Position numbers and translations under genes: made by a program. Source: Thalassobellus sediminis (GTDB taxonomy: Bacteria > Bacteroidota > Bacteroidia > Flavobacteriales > Flavobacteriaceae). Taken from it: a stretch of DNA of 64,000 bases. Location: NCBI RefSeq assembly GCF_044386045.1, contig NZ_JBISCD010000040.1, positions 744,001 to 808,000 of the forward strand, written 5' to 3'. Shown piece after piece: positions 27,508 through 35,926 of the stretch (the stretch's first letter is position 1; each line of letters starts with the position of its first letter). The notes beneath the pieces were generated by a model. It was not told where the DNA came from and searched no databases. It was given only the letters and a program-made list of their open reading frames with translations.

Positions 27508-28779
27508 ATGAATATTTTAATTCTTGGTTCTGGCGGAAGAGAACATACTTTTGCTTGGAAAATTGCTCAAAGTCCATTATCTAATCAATTATTTGTTGCA
27601 CCTGGAAACTCAGGAACTGCAGAAGTAGCAACCAATGTAAATATTGGTGTAACCGATTTTGATGCTATAAAAACATTAGTTTTAAAAGAAAGCATTGATA
27701 TGGTTGTGGTTGGTCCAGAAGATCCTTTAGTGCAAGGTGTTCACGATTATTTTTTAAATGATGATGCTATAAAGCATGTGTCTGTTATTGGACCAGAAAA
27801 GGCCGCTGCTGAATTAGAAGGAAGTAAAGAATTTGCTAAAGAATTTTTATACCGTCATAATATTCCAACTGCAGCCTATGAGAGTTTTACGAAAGAAACT
27901 GTTGAAAAAGGATATGCTTTTTTAGAAACATTACAAGCGCCTTATGTTTTAAAAGCAGATGGATTAGCAGCAGGAAAAGGTGTTGTTATTTTAAATGATT
28001 TAGAGGAAGCTAAAGCCGAATTAAAAAGCATGTTGGTTGATGCTAAGTTTGGTGCAGCAAGTACCAAAGTAGTCATTGAAGAGTTTTTAGATGGTATTGA
28101 ATTAAGCTGTTTTGTATTAACTGATGGTGAAAACTATAAAATTTTACCAACAGCTAAAGATTATAAACGTATTGGTGAAGGTGATACAGGATTAAATACT
28201 GGTGGTATGGGAGCTGTTTCTCCAGTGCCTTTTGCTACCGATGAATTTTTAAATAAAATAGAAGAGCGCATTGTAAAACCAACTATTAACGGTTTTAAAA
28301 AGGATAACTTACCATATGTAGGTTTTGTGTTTATCGGACTTATAAAAGTAGGAGACGACCCTAAAGTTATTGAGTATAATGTGAGAATGGGAGATCCTGA
28401 AACAGAGGTTGTTTTACCAAGGCTTAAAAATGATTTTGTTGAAATTCTACAAGCTATGGCTAATGGAACGTTAGACAAAATTAATATTGAAATTGATAAG
28501 CGTGCAGCAACAACCATCATGTTAGTATCTGGAGGTTATCCTGAAGCTTATGAAAAAGGAAAAGAAATTATTGGTATTGATGCCATTGAAGATTCTATCC
28601 CTTTTCATGCAGGCGCGCAATTACAAGATGGTAAAGTGGTAACTTCTGGAGGGCGTGTTATGGCTATAACATCATACGGAGATACGTATCAAGAGGCCAT
28701 AAAAAAATCTTACCAAAATATAGAAAAACTACATTTTGATAAGATGAATTATCGTAAAGATATTGGATTCGATTTATAA
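27508..28779 (+). CDS. purD: Phosphoribosylamine-glycine ligase
   Basis: This 423-residue ATP-grasp enzyme joins phosphoribosylamine and glycine in purine synthesis. The N-terminal MNILILGSGGREH motif, the KADGLAAGKGVV ATP-grasp segment, NTGGMGAVSP and the metal-binding EYNVRMGDPETE are all present, and the length is normal. It has a palindromic repeat just upstream, and its last 6 bases overlap the end of the opposite DUF6341 gene. Confidence 0.97.
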   Translation: MNILILGSGGREHTFAWKIAQSPLSNQLFVAPGNSGTAEVATNVNIGVTDFDAIKTLVLKESIDMVVVGPEDPLVQGVHDYFLNDDAIKHVSVIGPEKAAAELEGSKEFAKEFLYRHNIPTAAYESFTKETVEKGYAFLETLQAPYVLKADGLAAGKGVVILNDLEEAKAELKSMLVDAKFGAASTKVVIEEFLDGIELSCFVLTDGENYKILPTAKDYKRIGEGDTGLNTGGMGAVSPVPFATDEFLNKIEERIVKPTINGFKKDNLPYVGFVFIGLIKVGDDPKVIEYNVRMGDPETEVVLPRLKNDFVEILQAMANGTLDKINIEIDKRAATTIMLVSGGYPEAYEKGKEIIGIDAIEDSIPFHAGAQLQDGKVVTSGGRVMAITSYGDTYQEAIKKSYQNIEKLHFDKMNYRKDIGFDL

Positions 28780-29001
28780 AAATGAATGAGAAGAAATACT
28801 TTTGTCTTCTTCGTTATTATCACTAAATATTTTTAGTTGTAGCATCCAGTAAACCATAGCTACAAATCCGATAATGATGAAAATCCATGACAATGTATTT
28901 GCTGCAAACCAGTTTTCTAACTCTAATGCTCTTAAAGCATCTAAAGGTGAAAAAAGTACATTAACAAATAAATCTTGGATAGCGTAAAAGAAATCTTTCA
29001 T
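28774..29001 (-). CDS. DUF6341 family small membrane protein
   Basis: A 75-residue protein with one clear membrane helix (about 35-55) and a polar C-terminus. It matches what I know of the flavobacterial family DUF6341, whose members sit near upp and DUF6427 genes. No function is known. It is convergent with purD and divergent from the DUF6427 gene. Confidence 0.75.
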   Translation of the reverse strand: MKDFFYAIQDLFVNVLFSPLDALRALELENWFAANTLSWIFIIIGFVAMVYWMLQLKIFSDNNEEDKSISSHSFL

Positions 29002-29073
29002 GTGTTTGATATATTATTTTCTAACTGATTAGATAGTTAGTATATTTACGAGGCAAAAATACAAAAACAGTTA

Positions 29074-29997
29074 ATGATTACAAGTATTTTTAGTAAATCT
29101 AGGCCAATAAATTTTATCATTGTATTTTTTATTGCGCTTATTGCTTTTTTTACAGCAAGAATAGGGCTTGTAAATACGCCAATATCAATGCTGTTTGTTT
29201 TTAAACACCTTGTCTTATTTGGTGTTTGTTATATTTCTATTTTACTACTTAATTTTATTGTTAGTAAGAATAACTTAACGAATAAGAACAACTACGAAAT
29301 TCTTTTGTTTAGTCTGTTTTTGTTAACTATTACGGAGACTACAAATAATGTGAATATTATTTTGTCTAACTTTTTTATCATGTTAGGCTTGCGTAGAATA
29401 ATAAGTTTACGTTCTCAAATTAATGTTAAAAAGAAGCTGTTTGACGCCGCTTTTTGGATTGCCATTGCTGCATTATTTTATTTTTGGGCCATTTTGTTTT
29501 TTGTTTTAATTCTTATTTCATTGATATTATATTCTGAAACTAAAATAAACCATTGGTTTATTCCTTTTACAGGAGTATTAACTGTTTTCTTAGTAATAAC
29601 AGCGACTTCTATTATTTTTAATGATAGTTTTTTTAGTCTATTTAAAAGTTTACCAGAGGTGAGTTATGATTTAAGTAGTTATAATTCACCACAATATTTA
29701 GTTGCTATCACATTGCTTTTGTCTTTCGGTATTTGGTCTTCTATATTTTATATAAAGAGCATTAAACAAAAAATGAAAGCCTTTCGAGCGTCTTTTAACA
29801 CCATTCTCTTTGCTGGTTTAATTGCGTTAGTAATTATAATATTAGTACCTAAAAAAGATGGCAGCGAATTTTTATTTGCGTTTGCACCATTATCAATAAT
29901 TATTACAAATTATATTGAGGTTATTGAAGAAAAATGGTTTAAAGAAGTGTTTCTTTCTGTTTTAATTTTAGTGCCTTTTGTTTTGTTATTTCTGTAG
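29074..29997 (+). CDS. DUF6427 family membrane protein
   Basis: The 307-residue protein is hydrophobic throughout with about 8-9 membrane segments and begins MITSIFSKSRPINF, typical of the flavobacterial DUF6427 family. Function is unknown. It sits between DUF6341 and upp, an arrangement I know from related genomes, and its end overlaps the opposite upp gene by 12 bases. Confidence 0.8.
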   Translation: MITSIFSKSRPINFIIVFFIALIAFFTARIGLVNTPISMLFVFKHLVLFGVCYISILLLNFIVSKNNLTNKNNYEILLFSLFLLTITETTNNVNIILSNFFIMLGLRRIISLRSQINVKKKLFDAAFWIAIAALFYFWAILFFVLILISLILYSETKINHWFIPFTGVLTVFLVITATSIIFNDSFFSLFKSLPEVSYDLSSYNSPQYLVAITLLLSFGIWSSIFYIKSIKQKMKAFRASFNTILFAGLIALVIIILVPKKDGSEFLFAFAPLSIIITNYIEVIEEKWFKEVFLSVLILVPFVLLFL

Positions 29998-30645
29998 TTT
30001 TTCTCCAAAAGCTAAATCACCTGCATCGCCAAGCCCTGGTATAATGTAACCTTTATCATTAAGCTTTTCGTCAATAGCAGCAATCCATAAATGCGTGTTA
30101 TTATCAAAGTGTTTTTCAATAAAATCAATGCCTTTTTGTGCTCCTATAACGCTAACGAGGTGAATCTCTTTTGGTGTTCCAAAAGGCTTTAAAGCTTCAA
30201 ACGTGGCAACCATAGATTGTCCGGTAGCCAACATGGGGTCTGCTAGAATAAGTGTTTTGTTTTCTAAATTGGGGCAGGCTAAATATTCTACAATAATTTC
30301 AAAACTTTCTGGATTCTGTTTATGGTGCCTGTAAGCAGAAATAAAAGCATTTTCGGCAGTATCAAAATAGTTGAGCAAACCGTTATGAAGCGGAACTCCT
30401 GCTCTTAAAATAGAACATAAAACAATCTCATCATCTATTAAATTAATGTCGGAATTACCTAATGGTGTTTCAACAGTGTTGATTTTGTAATTTAATGTTT
30501 TGCTCATTTCATAACCTAAAATTTCACCTATACGCTCAATATTTCTTCTGAACCGCATACTGTCTTTTTGGATTATTACGTTTCTAATTTCAGAAATAAA
30601 AGTATTTAAAACGGAGTTTTTTTCAGAAATATTATGAATATTCAT
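29986..30645 (-). CDS. upp: Uracil phosphoribosyltransferase
   Basis: The 219-residue enzyme salvages uracil to UMP with PRPP. The PRPP-binding segment DPMLATGQSM, the CSILRAGVPL stretch and the C-terminal PGLGDAGDLAFG segment are typical of Upp. It overlaps the DUF6427 gene tail to tail by 12 bases. Confidence 0.95.
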   Translation of the reverse strand: MNIHNISEKNSVLNTFISEIRNVIIQKDSMRFRRNIERIGEILGYEMSKTLNYKINTVETPLGNSDINLIDDEIVLCSILRAGVPLHNGLLNYFDTAENAFISAYRHHKQNPESFEIIVEYLACPNLENKTLILADPMLATGQSMVATFEALKPFGTPKEIHLVSVIGAQKGIDFIEKHFDNNTHLWIAAIDEKLNDKGYIIPGLGDAGDLAFGEKLQK

Positions 30646-30719
30646 AGTGTCTATATTGAGTTTTTACAGTAGTAAAGTTAATTAAATAGACTTATATTTA
30701 CGCTTTAAAATAATACATT

Positions 30720-31325
30720 ATGTTTACAAGTAAAGCCAACAAAATATTTCAAGACGTTATTGAAAAATACCATATTATTAATACGGTTGATCAGCCTTTT
30801 GAAAATCCATATTCTAAAACCGATTTATTAGAACATTTATTATATAGAAAATGTTGGATAGATACAGTGCAATGGCATTATGAAGATATTATTCGCGATC
30901 CACAAATAGATCCTGTTGCTGCTTTAACATTAAAGCGCCAAATAGATGCTTCTAATCAAGATAGAACAGATATGGTAGAATATATTGATAGTTATTTTCT
31001 TGAGCAATATAAAAATGTAACGGCTAAAGAAGGAGCTACAATTAATACAGAAAGTCCTGCTTGGGGTGTTGATAGATTATCAATTTTGGCATTGAAAGTA
31101 TATCATATGAATGAAGAGGCAACTCGTGAAGATGCTTCTGAATCTCATAAAGCTGCTTGCCAAAAAAAATTAGATATTTTATTAGAACAACGTGTTGATT
31201 TGTCTACTGCTATTGATACACTTTTAAGTGATATTGAAAAAGGTGATAAATACATGAAAGTGTATAAGCAAATGAAAATGTATAATGACGATGAGCTTAA
31301 TCCTGTTCTACGAGAGCAGAAATAA
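30720..31325 (+). CDS. DUF4254 domain-containing protein
   Basis: The 201-residue soluble, mostly helical protein matches the Bacteroidota family DUF4254. It has no signal peptide. Members usually sit next to a GT9 heptosyltransferase-like gene, as here (31388), so an LPS core-related role is possible but unproven. A weak TATATTTA box lies at 30693-30700. Confidence 0.82.
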   Translation: MFTSKANKIFQDVIEKYHIINTVDQPFENPYSKTDLLEHLLYRKCWIDTVQWHYEDIIRDPQIDPVAALTLKRQIDASNQDRTDMVEYIDSYFLEQYKNVTAKEGATINTESPAWGVDRLSILALKVYHMNEEATREDASESHKAACQKKLDILLEQRVDLSTAIDTLLSDIEKGDKYMKVYKQMKMYNDDELNPVLREQK

Positions 31326-31387
31326 TTACTCAGTTATAAACTGAATTTTATTTTGGCTAGAACTATGATATTTATAGTTAAAAATTG

Positions 31388-32407
31388 ATGTCAAAACCAA
31401 AAAAACACATTCTAGTTATTCGTCTTTCAGCAATGGGGGATGTAGCTATGATGGTGCCTGTTTTAAGCGCGTTAAACCAAAAATATCCAGATTTAAAAAT
31501 TACTGTTTTAACGCGTGCTTTTTTTACTCCGTTTTTTAGAGATTTACCAAACGTTTCAGTTTTTCCTGCTGAGGTTAAAGGGAATCATAAAGGTGTTTTT
31601 GGGCTCTATAAACTTTCAAAAGAGCTTAGAAAACAAAAAATTGATGCAGTTGCCGATTTACACAATGTATTAAGAAGCAATATTTTAAAGTGCTTTTTAA
31701 TTGGGAAAAAAATGGTTCAAATAGATAAAGGTCGCGCTGAAAAAAAAGCGTTGGTTTCAGGTGAAAATTTTCAGCAATTAAAAACAACACATCAACGCTA
31801 CGCAGATGTGTTTGAAGCCTTAGGTTATCCTATCGATTTAAAGAGTCCATTATTTATAGAACCTAAAAAATTAAACTCAAAATGCATTAATCTTCTAGGT
31901 AAAAATGAGGGTAAACGTATTGGTATTGCTCCTTTTACAGCCCATGAAGGAAAAATGTATCCCTTAGATTTGATGAGAGATGTTATTGTAACACTTTCGA
32001 AAAACAATCAAATTATTTTATTTGGAGGCGGTAAAAAAGAAATTGACATTCTAAATAATTTTGAAAACGATTTTAGCAATGTTGTTACTGTTGCTGGAAA
32101 GCTTTCTTTAGATGAAGAGTTAGATGTTATTTCTAATTTAGATGTTATGCTTTCTATGGATTCTGGCAATGCGCATTTAGCAGCTATGTTGGGAGTAAAA
32201 GTAGTGACTGTTTGGGGTGTTACGCATCCGTATGCTGGTTTTGCTCCTTTTAATCAGCCCGAAGAATATGCGTTATTACCTGATAGAAATCAATACCCTA
32301 AAATACCAACATCTATTTATGGTAATAAATACCCAGAAGGCTACGAAAAAGCTTCAGGAAGCATTATTCCTAAAACTATTATAGATAAAATTGAAGCAAT
32401 ATTATAG
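31388..32407 (+). CDS. Glycosyltransferase family 9 (heptosyltransferase-like)
   Basis: The 339-residue GT-B protein resembles ADP-heptose:LPS heptosyltransferases. Visible motifs are the N-terminal HILVIRLSAMGDV and the C-terminal donor-site SMDSGNAHLAAMLG followed by VVTVWGVTHP. I start at the ATG at 31388; the TTG one codon upstream keeps the frame open but adds nothing. It probably adds a heptose or similar sugar to LPS core at the inner membrane. Downstream is a degenerate palindromic repeat (32415-32462). Confidence 0.9.
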   Translation: MSKPKKHILVIRLSAMGDVAMMVPVLSALNQKYPDLKITVLTRAFFTPFFRDLPNVSVFPAEVKGNHKGVFGLYKLSKELRKQKIDAVADLHNVLRSNILKCFLIGKKMVQIDKGRAEKKALVSGENFQQLKTTHQRYADVFEALGYPIDLKSPLFIEPKKLNSKCINLLGKNEGKRIGIAPFTAHEGKMYPLDLMRDVIVTLSKNNQIILFGGGKKEIDILNNFENDFSNVVTVAGKLSLDEELDVISNLDVMLSMDSGNAHLAAMLGVKVVTVWGVTHPYAGFAPFNQPEEYALLPDRNQYPKIPTSIYGNKYPEGYEKASGSIIPKTIIDKIEAIL

Positions 32408-32414
32408 TGTCGCT

Positions 32415-32462
32415 TGTCATTAATTTTCAATCAATAAGATTTCTGCTTACACAGGAATGACA
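32415..32462. repeat. Degenerate GTCATTCC/GGAATGAC repeat
   Basis: TGTCAT at 32415-32420 and ATGACA at 32457-32462 form inverted ends, and GGAATGAC is complete on the right side. It looks like a decayed copy of the element at 43641-43716, lying between the converging GT9 and reductase genes. Confidence 0.4.
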
Positions 32463-33518
32463 TTACACATCATCAAAATCAACAGTAAGAGTTGGTGTTG
32501 TAGGATGTGCTTGACAAGTAAGAATTAAACCTTCAGCAACTTCATTTTCTGTTAAAATATTATTTTGACGCATAGTAGCTTCGCCTTCAGTAATACGTGC
32601 TAAACAACTGCTACAAATACCACCTTGGCAAGAATAAGGTGCATCAACATCTTCGTCTAAAGCCGCTTCAAGTATGGTTTGTTTTTGTGCCATTTCAAAA
32701 GTTGTCGTTTCATCATCAACAGTAATCGTAATTTTTGTGTTACCGGTTGCTGTTATTTCTTCTTCAACTTCGGCGGGTTTGGCAGCTTTAAAAAGTTCAA
32801 AATGAATACGTTCTTCATCAATACCATGATCTGTTAATACATCTTTTACAGTATGTATCATTGCTTCTGGTCCGCAAAGATAAAAAGCATCTACTTCAAT
32901 ATGTTTGTATTCGTTTTTTACGACGTAATTAACGGTGCTTTTTTCAATACGTCCAAAAATAGCATTGTCTTCATCCTTTTGACTAAATACAAATTGAACA
33001 GAAAATCTATCTTTATATTGGTGCTGAAGTTCTAAAATTTCATTTAAAAACATAGTGTCTTCAGTCGTTTTGTTACCGTAAACTAAAATGACTTTGCTAT
33101 TTACTTCTTCTTCTAAAGCACATTTTATAATGCTTAAAACAGGTGTAATACCACTACCAGCAGCAAAAGCTGCTATATTTTTAGTTTTAGAATCGTTTGG
33201 TGTAAAAACAAAACGCCCTTTTGGAGGTGCTACTTCTAAAACATCACCAACTTTTAAAGAGTTGTTAGCGTAAGATGAAAAAGTGCCATCTGTTACTTCT
33301 TTTACAGCCACCTTTAAATCGCCACTTTTTGGAGAAGAACAAAGAGAGTAATCTCGCCTTACTTCATGGCCATCAATTTCAGTTTTTAAAGTAATGTACT
33401 GTCCTGCTTTAAAAGCAAAAGCATCTTTTAAATTTTCTGTAAGATTAAACGTAATACTAATAGCTTTATTAGTTTCTCTTTTTATATCTTTAATCGATAG
33501 TTTGTGAAATGATGACAT
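32463..33518 (-). CDS. Ferredoxin-NADP reductase-like flavoprotein with 2Fe-2S domain (PaaE-like)
   Basis: The 351-residue protein has an FAD-binding domain with the RDYSLCS motif (55-61), an NAD(P) domain with GSGITP (121-126), and a C-terminal plant-type ferredoxin domain with cluster ligands C297, C302, C305 and C335. This is the layout of PaaE and related hydroxylase reductases, passing electrons from NAD(P)H to an oxygenase or other acceptor. No paa or hydroxylase genes are nearby, so the partner is unknown. A TATTTTTG -7 box (minus strand, 33533-33540) lies 14 bases before the start. Confidence 0.9.
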   Translation of the reverse strand: MSSFHKLSIKDIKRETNKAISITFNLTENLKDAFAFKAGQYITLKTEIDGHEVRRDYSLCSSPKSGDLKVAVKEVTDGTFSSYANNSLKVGDVLEVAPPKGRFVFTPNDSKTKNIAAFAAGSGITPVLSIIKCALEEEVNSKVILVYGNKTTEDTMFLNEILELQHQYKDRFSVQFVFSQKDEDNAIFGRIEKSTVNYVVKNEYKHIEVDAFYLCGPEAMIHTVKDVLTDHGIDEERIHFELFKAAKPAEVEEEITATGNTKITITVDDETTTFEMAQKQTILEAALDEDVDAPYSCQGGICSSCLARITEGEATMRQNNILTENEVAEGLILTCQAHPTTPTLTVDFDDV

Positions 33519-33622
33519 ATGAAAAATTTTTACAAAAATAGTGAAGTAGATTTGTAAAATTAAATTTTGGATGTAACAATTAAACTAAAAAGAATACTAA
33601 CACATAGAATTAAATATATAAC

Positions 33623-35101
33623 ATGATTAAACAATTTTTAAGTTTAGAGTGGAAAGCTTTTTTTAGGTCTGCAAGTTTTGGGAAAAGTCTAGGTGTAAAA
33701 ATACTAATGGGCTTTTTTGCACTTTATTTTATGGTTATGTTTTTATCTATGGGTTTTTTTATGGATAAAATTTTAAATGAATTTTATCCTAATTTAGATC
33801 CGCTTGTAGCTTTTAGTAGTTTCATTTTCTTTTGGATTTTAGGAGATTTAATGATTCGGTTTTTTTTCCAAAAACTTCCAGTTATGAGTGTTATGCCCTT
33901 GCTTACACTTCCTGTAAAACGGAAACGGATTGTTAATTATGTTTTAGGAAAATCGGTGATGTCATTTATTAATTTCTTGCCATTATTTGCAGTTGTTCCT
34001 TTTTGTATTAAACTCATTTCTGGTGGTTATAACTCAACAACTGTTTTAGTTTGGTTTGTAACTATTATAATTTTAATCTTAATTAATAACTTTCTTAATT
34101 TTATTATTGAAAGTAAATCTGCGGAAACGGAACTATCAATTTTACCAATTATCCTTATAGTAGGAGGTCTTTATGCTTTGAATTATTTTCAAATTATATC
34201 AATTTCTGAAGCTCTTTCTAAAGGAATTATATCAATTTCTGAAAACCCTTTATTCATATTAGTGCCAATTACAATATTGATATTGTTTTATGCTTATAAT
34301 TTTAAGATTTTAAAACAAAAACTTTTTTTAGATAGCGGATTAAAAACAAAAATAAAAGAGGTTAATACATCAAACTTAGATTGGACAAAAAACTTTGGAG
34401 ACATTGCACCTTTTATGCAATTAGATTTAAAATTGATTTGGCGTAATAAACGAACTAAGTCTTCTGTTTTTATGCTAGCAATAGGCTTGCTTTATGGCTT
34501 GTTTTTCTACCCGCAACCTACTTATCAAAATATGCCATGGTTTTTCGTTTTTATAGGTGTTTTTTCAACAGGTATTTTTTTAATCAATTTTGGACAGTTT
34601 ATTCCGGCCTGGGACAGCGGTTATTATAAGCTGCTTATGAGTCAGAATATTAAATATGAGCAATATTTGAATTCAAAATTCACTTTAATGGCATTAAGTG
34701 TTGTTATTTTATTTGTACTTGGTATTCCCTACGTTTATTTTGGATGGAAAATTTTATTAGCACATTTTGCGGCAGCAATTTATAATATAGGTGTTAATTC
34801 GCATGTTATGTTGTATGGTGGTTCTTTTAATAGGAAAAAGATTGATTTAGGTCAAAAGGCAGCGTTTAATTATCAGGGCACAGGAGCAGTACAGTGGCTT
34901 ATAGGTATACCATTGTTATTAGTACCAATGGGATTATTTGCATTGTTTTACTTTTTAATTAGTTTCGAAATAGCCTGCTTAGTATTGGCAATCCTAGGTG
35001 TTATAGGCATTATATTTCATCAAAAATTGATGAAAATAATTACAGCTAAATATTTAGAATCAAAGTATAAAATGATTGATGCATTCGATCAAGATAATTA
35101 A
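33623..35101 (+). CDS. DUF5687 family protein (ABC-type permease-like)
   Basis: The 492-residue membrane protein has about 10-12 hydrophobic segments and fits the flavobacterial family DUF5687. The following gene, 11 bases away, encodes an ABC ATPase without a membrane domain, so this protein is very likely the membrane half of an ABC transporter. The substrate is unknown. Confidence 0.82.
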   Translation: MIKQFLSLEWKAFFRSASFGKSLGVKILMGFFALYFMVMFLSMGFFMDKILNEFYPNLDPLVAFSSFIFFWILGDLMIRFFFQKLPVMSVMPLLTLPVKRKRIVNYVLGKSVMSFINFLPLFAVVPFCIKLISGGYNSTTVLVWFVTIIILILINNFLNFIIESKSAETELSILPIILIVGGLYALNYFQIISISEALSKGIISISENPLFILVPITILILFYAYNFKILKQKLFLDSGLKTKIKEVNTSNLDWTKNFGDIAPFMQLDLKLIWRNKRTKSSVFMLAIGLLYGLFFYPQPTYQNMPWFFVFIGVFSTGIFLINFGQFIPAWDSGYYKLLMSQNIKYEQYLNSKFTLMALSVVILFVLGIPYVYFGWKILLAHFAAAIYNIGVNSHVMLYGGSFNRKKIDLGQKAAFNYQGTGAVQWLIGIPLLLVPMGLFALFYFLISFEIACLVLAILGVIGIIFHQKLMKIITAKYLESKYKMIDAFDQDN

Positions 35102-35112
35102 TAAATATAATT

Positions 35113-35808
35113 ATGATAACAACATCAAACCTTTCAAAAAAATATAATAGTAATTTAGTTTTAAATATAGAATCATTAGAAATCCCAAAAGGGCAAAGTT
35201 TTGGTTTAGTAGGGAATAATGGCGCTGGAAAAACAACTTATTTTAGTTTGTTACTAGATTTAATTCAGCCAACAACAGGGTTTATTAATAATAATGATGT
35301 ACAAGTAGATAAAAGTGAAGACTGGAAACCCTTTACATCTGCTTTTATAGATGAAAGTTTTTTAATAGGTTATTTAACTGCCGAAGAATATTTTTATTTT
35401 ATTGGTGAATTGCGCGGACAAAATAAAGCCGATGTAGATACATTGGTAGCTCAATTTGAAGACTTTTTCCATGGAGAAGTTTTAGGTCAAAAAAAGTATT
35501 TACGCGACTTAAGTAAAGGAAATCAGAAAAAAGCAGGTATTGTAGCTGCTTTAATTGGTAACCCTGAAGTCATTATTTTAGATGAACCTTTTGCTAATTT
35601 AGATCCTACAACTCAAATTCGTTTAAAAGGAATTATTAAAGATTTAGCCCAAAAACAAGGTATTACTGTTTTAATTTCTAGTCACGATTTAATGCATGTT
35701 ACAGATGTATGCGAGCGTATTGTAGTGCTTGAAAAAGGCGAAATAGTAAAAGACTTAGAAACAAGTGAAGCTACTTTAAAAGAATTGGAGTTGCATTTTG
35801 CAAGCTAG
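35113..35808 (+). CDS. ABC transporter ATP-binding protein
   Basis: A 231-residue single ABC domain: Walker A GNNGAGKTT (34-42), signature LSKGNQKK, Walker B VIILDEPFANLDP and the switch SSHDLMHV. The degenerate signature (LSKGN rather than LSGGQ) is typical of the export-type ATPases paired with large membrane proteins. It should energise the DUF5687 protein encoded just upstream. Confidence 0.93.
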   Translation: MITTSNLSKKYNSNLVLNIESLEIPKGQSFGLVGNNGAGKTTYFSLLLDLIQPTTGFINNNDVQVDKSEDWKPFTSAFIDESFLIGYLTAEEYFYFIGELRGQNKADVDTLVAQFEDFFHGEVLGQKKYLRDLSKGNQKKAGIVAALIGNPEVIILDEPFANLDPTTQIRLKGIIKDLAQKQGITVLISSHDLMHVTDVCERIVVLEKGEIVKDLETSEATLKELELHFAS

Positions 35809-35926
35809 CAGTTTTTTTAAAAGGAACTTTATTTTATAGCTAAATCCAAAAAGATGCTTATTTTTACGTCTATATATAATAATAGCAAGAGTTTATAGTT
35901 ATTATTTAGACTAAAAAACACCAGCA

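Noticed and set aside
28161..28520. A 119-codon open frame antisense to purD
   Set aside because: Fully inside purD, no family pattern, composition as expected of a shadow frame.
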